This document shows, piece after piece, positions 16,032 through 23,818 of a stretch of DNA of 64,000 nucleotides. This DNA is from JARBUG01 sp035628915 (lineage in GTDB: Bacteria > Bacillota > Sulfobacillia > Symbiobacteriales > Symbiobacteriaceae). The DNA lies in contig DASPIW010000039.1 of the NCBI GenBank assembly GCA_035628915.1, positions 161,113 to 225,112 of the forward strand. Reading direction: 5' to 3'. Every line of letters begins with the position of its first letter. Within the stretch, counting starts at the first letter, position 1. Under the pieces are notes generated by a model that saw nothing but the letters and a program-made list of their open reading frames with translations, did not search any database and was not told where the DNA came from. Made by a program: the position numbers and the translations under genes.

Positions 16032-16547
16032 ATGTACAACAGTGACGAGCAGTTCCTGGCCCTGCTCCGAAATGAGGAGGGAAAGCTCCTGCGCCTTGCG
16101 CGAGCTCTGACCGGGCAGGATGCCGATGCATGGGATTTGTTGCAAGAAGCTACGCTGGTGGCTTACAGCCAGTTTCACAAACTAAGGGGCGGGCCGGACT
16201 CCTTCGGGCCTTGGATCCGCCACATCCTGGTCAATCGTGCCCGCAACCTTCTGATAAGCCGCAGCCGCATATCTCTGGTGGAGTCCATGTCCGAAGAAAC
16301 CGCCAGCCCTGAGCCCGGGCCTGAGGAGCAGTTCAACCACACCCTGCTGTGGGTTGAAGTCATGGCGCTTGAGGACCATCACCGGCAGGTACTTACTCTT
16401 CGGTTCCTGGCAGATATGAAGGTGGAAGAGATCGCCATACTGCTTCATGTTCCAGAGGGCACGGTAAAATCCCGAATCAACCGGGCTCTGAGTGCCCTTC
16501 GGGTGCGTCTGGAGTCCGGGGCGAAAGGGGCGGTGAAGCAAGCATGA
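16032..16547 (+). CDS. ECF-family RNA polymerase sigma factor
   Basis: The 171-residue protein has sigma region 2 at about residues 10-75, including DAWDLLQEATLVAYSQFHKL and the core-binding stretch FGPWIRHILVNRARNLL. Region 4 is at about residues 110-160, with LEDHHRQVLTLRFLADMKVE and the helix-turn-helix IAILLHVPEGTVKSRINRAL. It is preceded by GGGGGG at the ribosome-binding position. Its stop overlaps the start of the next gene by 4 bases, a typical pairing of sigma factor and membrane regulator. The target genes are unknown; the divergent hydrolase is one candidate. Confidence 0.92.
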   Translation: MYNSDEQFLALLRNEEGKLLRLARALTGQDADAWDLLQEATLVAYSQFHKLRGGPDSFGPWIRHILVNRARNLLISRSRISLVESMSEETASPEPGPEEQFNHTLLWVEVMALEDHHRQVLTLRFLADMKVEEIAILLHVPEGTVKSRINRALSALRVRLESGAKGAVKQA

Positions 16548-18031
16548 ACCTGGAACAGAAGCTCAGCAACAGCGCCGAGCCGTGGCTTGCGGAAGAAGTT
16601 CTCTCACCTGCCCAATCGGCTGCATTGGCGACGTTGGTGCGGCGCAAATTCCGCACCCGCCGGCTGGTCCGTGGGGTGCGGGCAGCAGTCATCGCCGCGG
16701 CCTTGGTAAGCGTAGTCATGTGCTGGCCTGTGCTGGTCAGCTTGGCATCGGACAGCCCCATGATCGGACCGCTCATTGTCCGCTGGGGTGGCCTTGACCG
16801 CGGCGCTTACTGGGCAGCTCAAAACGGTTATGTGGTGCCAATTGGCAAGGTGGCTACCGATCAAGGGTACTCCTTTCAAGTGGAGAGTGTGCTTGCCGAT
16901 GCGGCTCGCACCGTGGTCTACTATGTGGTGGATGGTCCCAACCTGACTGGAGACCTGCCCATAATTGACGCAACCTATAATCTCAGGTCCCCTTCCGGAG
17001 CGTCCGGGAGCGAAGGGACACTCATTGACGGACGCCTGTACGGGACGGAGACGCTTCCGCCCCTGCCCCACCCCGTCTCCCTGGTGAACTTGACAGTAGG
17101 GGAGATCGCCGGCGTGAAGGGAACTTGGAAGGTCTCGTTTATGGCCTCGCGGGCAGAACTGGACGCCATGACCAGGTCGTTTAGAATTCAGGAGCCCCCT
17201 GAGCCTCTTCCTGCGGATGCCACCGAGCACAAGCTGCCGAATCCTGCGGCCACCGTTGAGGTGCCGAAGCAGCCCTCTGCGGCAGCGGAGCCCGAACCGC
17301 CTGTTTCGGTCCCCGCGGTAGAAGCTTCGGATCAGCCTTTATCAGAACCGGTGGTAGCCCTCCTGCCTGATACGGGCCAGTCGGAGCAGTCGGTTGACTT
17401 GACAAAAAAGGTGTACGTAGACGATATTTGGCGGGAGCGCTGCGGATTGACAATCACGCGAATCGTTTTGACACCTACTGAGACAGTGGTGGAAATGGTC
17501 GGCCCCGCCGCCGGACACTGTGATATCAGGAAGTCCGAACTGGAAGCTGATGGACAATTGCTTACTGCGACCGGGAGTTCCTGGAGCCTGGGCCTGTACA
17601 AGATTAGGTTCGACCGGCTGGAAGGAGACCCGGCGCAAGTGACTCTCCGCCTTACAACGGTGGTGAAATGGGAAGAGGGAGGACCTGTCATCGATTTGTC
17701 CCAGCCCGGGGTCCGAACCACCTATGGGGAACTGTGGTTTGAGTTGGAGTCGATCACTCATGAGGACGGGAACACCGTGATCCACCTGAACACGGGACCC
17801 GAAGGTACCGATTCCGAAGCTTTTTTTGCGTTCAGACGCTGGGTGGTGACAGACACAGATGGAAATCTGCACAGCGTGACCAGGGGGCATGCCCAGTGGG
17901 TTGGTACGCCCGCTGTGTGGCATGAGGAACGTACGATCGACGGCGACGTTCCGTCACTGCTAACTATCCAGTCTCAGTTGCACGCGGTGCCCGTTCCAGG
18001 TCCCTTCGAAGTAACCATTCCGCTCAAGTAG
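16544..18031 (+). CDS. Membrane protein paired with the ECF sigma factor, probable anti-sigma
   Basis: The 495-residue protein has a short cytoplasmic N-terminus (about 45 residues, basic), one membrane helix (about residues 47-68, VIAAALVSVVMCWPVLVSLA), and a large extracytoplasmic part. The first 130 residues outside resemble DUF4179-type domains of Firmicute anti-sigma proteins (FQVESVLADAARTVVYYVVD). A Pro/Ala-rich linker and a second beta-rich domain follow. No zinc-binding HxxxCxxC motif is visible in the N-terminus, so the anti-sigma role rests on the 4-base overlap and the topology. Confidence 0.7.
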   Translation: MNLEQKLSNSAEPWLAEEVLSPAQSAALATLVRRKFRTRRLVRGVRAAVIAAALVSVVMCWPVLVSLASDSPMIGPLIVRWGGLDRGAYWAAQNGYVVPIGKVATDQGYSFQVESVLADAARTVVYYVVDGPNLTGDLPIIDATYNLRSPSGASGSEGTLIDGRLYGTETLPPLPHPVSLVNLTVGEIAGVKGTWKVSFMASRAELDAMTRSFRIQEPPEPLPADATEHKLPNPAATVEVPKQPSAAAEPEPPVSVPAVEASDQPLSEPVVALLPDTGQSEQSVDLTKKVYVDDIWRERCGLTITRIVLTPTETVVEMVGPAAGHCDIRKSELEADGQLLTATGSSWSLGLYKIRFDRLEGDPAQVTLRLTTVVKWEEGGPVIDLSQPGVRTTYGELWFELESITHEDGNTVIHLNTGPEGTDSEAFFAFRRWVVTDTDGNLHSVTRGHAQWVGTPAVWHEERTIDGDVPSLLTIQSQLHAVPVPGPFEVTIPLK

Positions 18032-18088
18032 AAACACTCACGTTTGGCAGTGGTCCGCACGGAGTAGCAGCACGGTCAGTAAGCCCGA

Positions 18089-18122
18089 GGGCCGCCTGCG
18101 GCGTCAAGCGTGCAGGCGGCCC
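18089..18122. terminator. Hairpin between convergent genes
   Basis: GGGCCGCCTGC and GCAGGCGGCCC form a perfect 11-bp stem around a 12-base loop. It lies between the sigma/anti-sigma pair and the convergent TIG-protein gene. No clear T-tract follows on either strand. Confidence 0.5.
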
Positions 18123-18159
18123 CGTCGTAGTTGTCGGCCTTGGTTTTTAAACTGCCCCC

Positions 18160-19443
18160 TCACGGCCGGAAAATCGGCAGCGGCTTCAGCGGCAGCGGCT
18201 TGATGGGCACCAAAATGAGCTCAGGCGGGAGCTTGTTGCTCCCCGGCCCCTTGACCCAGAGGTCGTTGTTCTCCATCCAGACCGCCACGTTGTCCACCGT
18301 CAGCTTCTGCCCGGGGGTCCCGGGGGTGAAGACAGCGGACTTGTCTACCAATTGCCCCGACGGCGGGCGAATGGTCACCATGAGCGAGTAGTTGTCCGGG
18401 CGCCCGTCCTTGAACATGGCCAGCTTGTCGGCCGGATAAGTGCCGCATTTATGCAGCCCCTGGGCCGAGCAGATGCCGCCCGTTACCGGGGGGCCGTCCT
18501 TGGGCCCGAGCTTGCGTCCCCACACCCGGTACTCGGCGCTGAAGCTGGTGGAGCCCCCGAAAGGCTGTCCCAGGCACCCGCCGGCTACCTTAATGCCCGT
18601 CTTGACCTGCGCATCGTTCGCCGGGAGATACTGCAGCACCCGGGTAATCGTGCCGCTGCCGCTCCGCTTCACATTCGTTTCGCTGAACCCCAGGGGCGGG
18701 TTGGGCACATTCCCTGGTGTCCCGGCGTCAAACGTGCCGCGGTGGGCCTCGTCGGTCGCGACTTCCCAGCCGGCGTCAACCCGGAGTTCCTTCTCGAACT
18801 GGTGAAAGACGAACTGCTGCGCCGTGCAGGAGACGGCGACGGGCCCGAACTGCTTGTAGTCGTAGGCCCGACCGGAAGGCACAAGCCGCCACGAAGTGAT
18901 TTGCGCCGGCGGCGGGGGTGACGTGAACTCGATGATTGCCGGTGTACTCTGCTTGCCGTCTGCAGTCTTCACGAAGATGGACTGAGGTCCGTTGAGGTTT
19001 GACAGGCCCCCCGTGAGCTGCACGATGATGTGCGTGTCGCTCCAGGCCTTCGGGATTACCTCCTGGCCGTTCAGCACTACCTTGGGCCCCGCCTCTCCGC
19101 CGGCGCCGAAGTTGGCGCCAATCAGGGTCAGGTTTGCCGTCGCACCCTTGGTCACCTTGGCCGGCGTGACCGTGTAAATCCGGGCGCCGGGTCCGATCTC
19201 TTTCAGCTTGTCGCCCTGGCCCACCATCGTGATGGCATAGACTCGACTCTGGGGCACGAGCAGCGCGCTGAAGAGCAGGAGGTAGAAGGCCATGAAGCTC
19301 AGCGCCACCACTCGGACCCAGCCTTTGGGCACCTTGCCGCTCCACAGCAGCTTTACGAACACGATCAGACCCACCGCCAGGAAGATGACGGCGATCAGGA
19401 AGGCCACGTTGTACGTGGTCTTTATGATCTCTAATAGACGCAC
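18160..19443 (-). pseudogene. TIG-domain membrane protein, C-terminal part of a gene split by the mobile element
   Basis: The 427-codon frame begins at a GTG beside the element's left end. It has two membrane helices (about residues 12-33 and 45-65), then an extracytoplasmic IPT/TIG domain (about residues 85-175: IYTVTPAKVTKGATANLTLI, GPKVVLNGQEVIPKAWSDTH) and a long beta-rich C-terminal region with no family I recognise. It has no signal peptide. The frame continues upstream through the core GGTGA as ...T-G-D-T-V-R, and that same frame continues the coding frame of the fragment at 43300-43923. It may still be translated. Confidence 0.65.
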
Positions 19444-19447
19444 GGTA

Positions 19448-19452
19448 TCACC
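19448..19452. other. Probable left attachment site core (attL)
   Basis: TCACC here matches TCACC at 43403-43407. It lies 33 bases before the recombinase start, the usual place for a serine-recombinase site. Joining the element ends gives a site in which TACC (left half) and GGTA (right half) flank the centre symmetrically, with TC as the central dinucleotide. A 5-base match alone is weak; the preserved reading frame of the interrupted gene is the stronger argument. Confidence 0.55.
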
Positions 19453-19485
19453 CGTGGTACACTTAACTGGGAGTGATTACCAAAT

Positions 19486-21069
19486 ATGTCTACTTCGATC
19501 AGGATCGAATCGGACATGGTGGCCGCTTACATTCGGTGGTCTACCGATGATCAGTCAGACGGAACGACCCTGGATGTCCAAAAGGAAAGCTGTATGCACT
19601 ACGTCAAGTCGCAGGGGTGGGCGTTCCGCGAAGACCTCTGTTTCATCGATGACGGCTATTCGGGCGGCACGCTGGATCGGCCGGCCATGACCGCCTTACG
19701 GCAAGCCGTGAGCGCCGGTCAGGTCCGCTGCGTAGTGGTCTACAAGCTGGACCGCTTGTCCCGCTCGGTCCTCGACACGGTCAACCTGGCCTTGGAGGAG
19801 TGGGAAGGCAAGTGCTACATCAAGAGCACGCGCGAGCCGATCGACACCACCACGGCAGCGGGGAAGATGTTCTTCTACATGCTGGTGAGCTACGCGGAAT
19901 GGGAGCGGGCAGTGATTCGAGAGCGAACCCTGTCAGGGAAGAAGAAGCGGGCTGAACAGGGTAAGAACCCCGGGATCAAGTTTCCCTTTGGATACACCAG
20001 GGGAGCCACACCCGGGGAGTGGGCCGTAGTAGAAGAGCAGGCCGCCATCGTCCGTCGCATTTTCGGGGAATACGTTGGCGGGAAGGGCTTGCTGACCATC
20101 TGCAACGAGCTAAACGAGCAAGCAGTCCCCTGGAAGTATGGAACACCCTGGAATATCTCAACGATCCAGTACATCTTGAAGAACGAGGCCTACAAAGGCG
20201 ACCTCGTATACGGGGCACGGATCGACGCCAAGTCCCGGACTACGGGCAAACGTACCATCATCAAGCTGGATGAGCCCAGGCATGCCAAAGTGGAGAACGC
20301 GATGCCGGTCATTGTTGAGCGAGAGCTGTGGGAGGCTGCGCAGGCAGTCAACCGAAGCCGAGAGGTTGCCTCTAAGCGTTCTCTGTCCGCCACGTATCTC
20401 CTGTCTGGAATTGCCAAATGCACCTGCGGCGGCCCATTGGTCGGTGCCTTTATGGAAGGCAAACGACGGATCTACAGTTGCTCAATCAGGCGGAACCGAG
20501 GCGCTGCGATCTGCAACGCCCTTTCCATGAAAGCTGACGATGTTGAGCGCGATGTTGTCGAAGCGGTAAGAACCCACTACCGGGCTGCAGGTGAAGAGGA
20601 TCATGTCGCATCGACCCTAAAGAACCTGAACGAGCAGCGTGATATGGCCATTCACTCAATGGCCAACTTTGAAACCAGAATTGAGGAGCTGAGGCGTCGC
20701 CAGGACCGGCTGCATGCAGACTACGACAAAGGTGAGCTCACTGCTCGGCTCTACAGCTCCCGAAGCGAAGACACCGAGATGGAGATTGAGAAGGCACGGG
20801 CCGAAATCGCCAAGGTGAAGGGGCAAGTGGCTCAACTGGACCAACAGCTCAAATCCCTTGACGCCGTCCGTACTGAGTTCAGACAGATGGCAGCTCGTGC
20901 AGATGAGTGGGACGCGTTAACTCGGGAAGAGCAGAAGCAGTTCCTCCGCCATGCAATTGACTCTCTGACACTCCGGTGTGTCGGTAAGGAGCGCAGCCCC
21001 GAGGACCGCCGAATCTCTCTGGAGGTCATTGAGATTGATCTGGTCCTGAATCAACCGAGGCTGGCTTGA
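19486..21069 (+). CDS. Large serine recombinase (integrase)
   Basis: The 527-residue enzyme should integrate and excise the element. The N-terminal catalytic domain starts MVAAYIRWSTDDQ; the serine in YIRWS is the nucleophile. VVYKLDRLSRSVLD and the arginine-rich SYAEWERAVIRERTLSGKKK follow. The recombinase domain spans about residues 170-290. A zinc-ribbon with CTCGGP and YSCSIRRNRGAAICN spans about residues 310-350. A coiled coil at about residues 375-450 completes the family layout. The start could be this ATG or the one at residue 11. It is separated from the host gene fragment only by attL. Confidence 0.95.
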   Translation: MSTSIRIESDMVAAYIRWSTDDQSDGTTLDVQKESCMHYVKSQGWAFREDLCFIDDGYSGGTLDRPAMTALRQAVSAGQVRCVVVYKLDRLSRSVLDTVNLALEEWEGKCYIKSTREPIDTTTAAGKMFFYMLVSYAEWERAVIRERTLSGKKKRAEQGKNPGIKFPFGYTRGATPGEWAVVEEQAAIVRRIFGEYVGGKGLLTICNELNEQAVPWKYGTPWNISTIQYILKNEAYKGDLVYGARIDAKSRTTGKRTIIKLDEPRHAKVENAMPVIVERELWEAAQAVNRSREVASKRSLSATYLLSGIAKCTCGGPLVGAFMEGKRRIYSCSIRRNRGAAICNALSMKADDVERDVVEAVRTHYRAAGEEDHVASTLKNLNEQRDMAIHSMANFETRIEELRRRQDRLHADYDKGELTARLYSSRSEDTEMEIEKARAEIAKVKGQVAQLDQQLKSLDAVRTEFRQMAARADEWDALTREEQKQFLRHAIDSLTLRCVGKERSPEDRRISLEVIEIDLVLNQPRLA

Positions 21070-21176
21070 TCATCTCAGCTTAGGCTCCCCACGGTAGAGG
21101 CCGAACAACTAGAATGCCCATGGCAACGGCCCGGAGGCTGTCATCTTGCAAGGCAGTCTCCGAGCCGGCTTCATTA

Positions 21177-21206
21177 TTGATCCAGAACATCGCATTGGCG
21201 TACAAT
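21177..21206 (+). promoter_or_regulatory. Sigma-A-like promoter before the Hsp70-domain gene
   Basis: TTGATC (21177-21182) and TACAAT (21201-21206) are 18 bases apart. Transcription would start about 50 bases before the ATG at 21267, supporting that start over the in-frame ATG at 21114, which would lie upstream of this promoter. Confidence 0.5.
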
Positions 21207-21266
21207 CGTACTACCAACAAATTTCGCAAAGGAAACGAACACACAGAAATCTTTGAGGTGAAATTG

Positions 21267-22514
21267 ATGGCCACTGGCGAGAGTCTTTCAACAAGGCAGT
21301 TCAAGTATCTCCCCCTTTCCATTCGACTTGAGACGTTAGGAGGAATAGCGACGCCTCTGGTCCTCAAGGGTACACCTTTGCCGACAAAACGATCACATGT
21401 GTACTCGACTGCCGCGGATAATCAAGACACCGTTGAAATTCGCGTGCTGATGGGTGAAAGTCCTCTCACCAAACGGTGTACGGTCATCGGTTCGGTAGAA
21501 CTCAAGGGGATTCCCCCCGCTCCAAGAGGAAAGCCAAGAATCTCAGTTATCTTTGAGGTCGACGAACGTTGCGCGGTACGATTGACCGGCAGCGTAGACG
21601 GAACACCGTTGAAGGTGTCGAGAGACATTGCCCCAGACATCGACCTCCTTACCGTCGACTCCATCCAGCATCTCCTTAGGACGTTTGCGGAGCATGCTGC
21701 GGAGGATGAACGTGAGGTAAGCAGGATAGAGACCATCCAGGGTGCGGAGAGGGCTATTCAACGCGCAGAGGAACGCCTTTCAACCGAAGATACCAGTGGT
21801 CTACTGGGCCTTAACCGAAACGAGATTGCCAAGAAGATTGCTGCGGCAGGTCAAGCCATTGAAATGGGCGATGTTGATCGCATCCGCAAATGCACAACAG
21901 AACTTGAGTCTGCCTTGTCGGAAAACCCAATGAATGACGTCTTCGGTATGCTTTTTGGCAAACCGTCTCCTGCCATCTCCAATCCCGCCCAGCGGGCTCC
22001 CGGAAAGCCTTCACCAACAGCCGCCGCTGCCGCTCAGCAGTCAACAAAGGGCCAGGGGACCACTTCTCAGCCAGCCCACCTTGGGAGGATCTTTGGTGGT
22101 GGACATTTCACGGTTGATCCCAAGCTGTGCTTTGTGTTGATGCCCTTCGCTGAGGCCTTCAGGCCAATTTATCAGGATCATATCCGGCCAGTCGTCCAGA
22201 AGGCAGGGTTTACGTGCCTGCGGGCTGACGAGATTCGGGGCACGAACATCATCAGCCAGGATATTTGGGAGAATATTAACCGCGCACGACTCCTGATAGC
22301 AGATTTAACCGGTCAAAACGCCAACGTCTTTTATGAGGTGGGTCTGGCGCACGCCGTGGGTAAGGATGTCATCCTGCTCACCCAGTCAAACACCGACGTA
22401 CCCTTTGACCTTAAGGCCATAAGATACATCGTCTATAATTACACCCCCCCAGGCATGAAGGAGATGGAGACTACACTCCTCGCCACTATCTCTGCCGTGG
22501 CAAAGTCAAGCTAA
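21267..22514 (+). CDS. Hsp70 substrate-binding domain fused to a nucleoside-deoxyribosyltransferase/TIR-like domain
   Basis: The 415-residue protein has two recognisable parts. Residues 12-122 match the DnaK substrate-binding beta domain: LSIRLETLGGIATPLVLKGT, PLPTKRSHVYSTAADNQDTV and GIPPAPRGKPRISVIFEVD. Residues about 125-215 are helical and resemble the DnaK lid (EHAAEDEREVSRIE, ALSENP). No Hsp70 ATPase domain is present. After a Pro/Ala/Gln-rich linker, residues 286-415 form a nucleoside 2-deoxyribosyltransferase/TIR-like domain (CFVLMPFAEAFRPIYQDHIR, RARLLIADLTGQNANVFYEV, GLAHAVGKDVILLTQ), with the likely catalytic Glu in FYEVG. I chose the ATG at 21267 (GAGGTG upstream); an in-frame ATG at 21114 is possible. 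A role in defence is inference. Confidence 0.85.
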   Translation: MATGESLSTRQFKYLPLSIRLETLGGIATPLVLKGTPLPTKRSHVYSTAADNQDTVEIRVLMGESPLTKRCTVIGSVELKGIPPAPRGKPRISVIFEVDERCAVRLTGSVDGTPLKVSRDIAPDIDLLTVDSIQHLLRTFAEHAAEDEREVSRIETIQGAERAIQRAEERLSTEDTSGLLGLNRNEIAKKIAAAGQAIEMGDVDRIRKCTTELESALSENPMNDVFGMLFGKPSPAISNPAQRAPGKPSPTAAAAAQQSTKGQGTTSQPAHLGRIFGGGHFTVDPKLCFVLMPFAEAFRPIYQDHIRPVVQKAGFTCLRADEIRGTNIISQDIWENINRARLLIADLTGQNANVFYEVGLAHAVGKDVILLTQSNTDVPFDLKAIRYIVYNYTPPGMKEMETTLLATISAVAKSS

Positions 22515-22616
22515 CTCTTGGCGCTTGATGTCACACATCTCACAGCCGATAAAGAGCAGGGTTACCGCGTCCAGTCAGAGAACTCCTTGGGGCAGTAATC
22601 TGAGTGGAGGCAGCCT

Positions 22617-23342
22617 ATGGAGTTCTCTTTCCCCTGGTGGTTCTACGCTCTTTTCGCCGTTCCGATCGTGTGGCCCCTCATCCAGCGCCTTGTCCAAGAG
22701 ATCATTGACGAGCGGCGATTCGCCAGGGCTGGCCTATCGGACATTCGCCGGATGAGCTGGCGGGACTTCGAGAAGTATTTGGCACACCTGTTCCGCTCGT
22801 TGGGTTATCAAACTGAAGTGACACCGCCCTCGGGCGATTACGGCGTGGACGTCATTCTCACGGACGGCAGCGGCCGCCGAATCGCCGTACAGGCTAAGCG
22901 GTGGAAGGGCAAGAAGGTCGGCGCCCCTGAGATTCAGAAGACGATCGGCGGCGCCGCCTACTACAAGTGCCAGCAGGCCATCGTAGTGACGACCTCTGGC
23001 TACACCGACCAGGCTCAGGAGATGGCTAGGAAGACGGGAGTACAGTTGTGGGGCCTTAAGGAACTGGGCGATGCCATGGAATTGGCCCGCTCTAGAGGGG
23101 CAGGGACCCAACCAGCCAGTGCCACTCAACCTGCCCCCAAGCCGTCAGCCACAGCGGAGGGGCCGAAACCCGTCGGCGCGCCAGCAAGACCGTTAGGTCT
23201 GCCAGTAAAGCCGGGTACCGCAACGGGCAACCCAGCATGCCCCAAGTGTGGAGCCCACATGGTTGAACGCACAGCACAGGGGACGGCGATCTGGCTCTGC
23301 TCTCGGTTCCCTGCTTGCCAGGGAAACCTGCTGAAGAAATGA
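22617..23342 (+). CDS. Membrane-anchored Mrr-like nuclease with C-terminal zinc ribbon
   Basis: The 241-residue protein starts with a membrane helix (about residues 6-25). A PD-(D/E)xK domain of the Mrr type follows: MSWRDFEKYLAHLFRSLGYQ, GDYGVDVILTDGSGRRIAVQ and AKRWKGKKVGAPEIQK, in which D and QAK supply the active site, then AIVVTTSGYTDQAQEMARK. A Pro/Ala linker leads to a topoisomerase-type zinc ribbon, CPKCGAHMVERTAQGTAIWL followed by CSRFPAC. GTGGAGG lies 6 bases before the ATG. It is 100 bases downstream of the Hsp70-domain gene and ends in a strong terminator, so the two may form one unit. Confidence 0.85.
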   Translation: MEFSFPWWFYALFAVPIVWPLIQRLVQEIIDERRFARAGLSDIRRMSWRDFEKYLAHLFRSLGYQTEVTPPSGDYGVDVILTDGSGRRIAVQAKRWKGKKVGAPEIQKTIGGAAYYKCQQAIVVTTSGYTDQAQEMARKTGVQLWGLKELGDAMELARSRGAGTQPASATQPAPKPSATAEGPKPVGAPARPLGLPVKPGTATGNPACPKCGAHMVERTAQGTAIWLCSRFPACQGNLLKK

Positions 23343-23378
23343 TGTGTGTCCGGCCAAGATAACAAGGCAACATCGCGC

Positions 23379-23406
23379 CGGCACCTGGGGAACTCTCCAG
23401 GTGCCG
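23379..23406 (+). terminator. Rho-independent terminator after the nuclease gene
   Basis: CGGCACCTGG and CCAGGTGCCG form a 10-bp stem with an 8-base loop, followed by ATTGCTTTTTG. It separates the left accessory genes from the convergent small HTH gene. Confidence 0.8.
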
Positions 23407-23432
23407 ATTGCTTTTTGTGTGCCTTTGCCTGA

Positions 23433-23648
23433 TCACCACGAAGGAGGCTTAAGTCGCTCGACGATCCTTAGCACTTCGTCACGCTGGTACCGTCGCTGAG
23501 AGTTGGGCTCATTCCCTAACCGGTAGACCCGGAAACGGGTTCCGAACAGCGTACACCAGCGTCCATCGGCGCTCTCATACCTCCGAAGCGTCCGGGGATC
23601 CACTCCGAGAAGGTCACATACCTGCTTTGTCGTCAGCATGTCTTTCAA
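23433..23648 (-). CDS. Small MerR/excisionase-like DNA-binding protein
   Basis: The 71-residue protein has a winged helix of the MerR/AlpA type: MLTTKQVCDLLGVDPRTLRR then YESADGRW. An arginine-rich wing (SQRRYQRDEVLRIVERLK) follows. Proteins of this size beside recombinase genes often act as excisionase or direction factor, but it could also be a local repressor. I take the TTG at 23646-23648 as start, since GAGGTGG lies 6 bases upstream; the ATG at residue 4 is too far from it. Its leader holds a perfect inverted repeat. Confidence 0.75.
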   Translation of the reverse strand: MKDMLTTKQVCDLLGVDPRTLRRYESADGRWCTLFGTRFRVYRLGNEPNSQRRYQRDEVLRIVERLKPPSW

Positions 23649-23649
23649 T

Positions 23650-23676
23650 AACTACCACCTCTACCAGGTGGTAGTT
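23650..23676. promoter_or_regulatory. Perfect inverted repeat over the ribosome-binding site of the HTH gene
   Basis: AACTACCACCT and AGGTGGTAGTT are exact reverse complements separated by CTACC. The repeat covers the GAGGTGG ribosome-binding site of the minus-strand HTH gene. It could be the protein's operator, or an RNA hairpin that hides the ribosome-binding site. Confidence 0.6.
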
Positions 23677-23818
23677 TCGCCCAACTAGCACAAACGCAAA
23701 CATGCGAGCGTAATATCCCGGTGTACCACAACCCTAGCCACTATCCTGGCCAGATCCGTGGGCGCCACCGCGGGGCTCCCACTGCCAGGAAGGGCGTACG
23801 ACAAGGGGTGAAGCTCGC

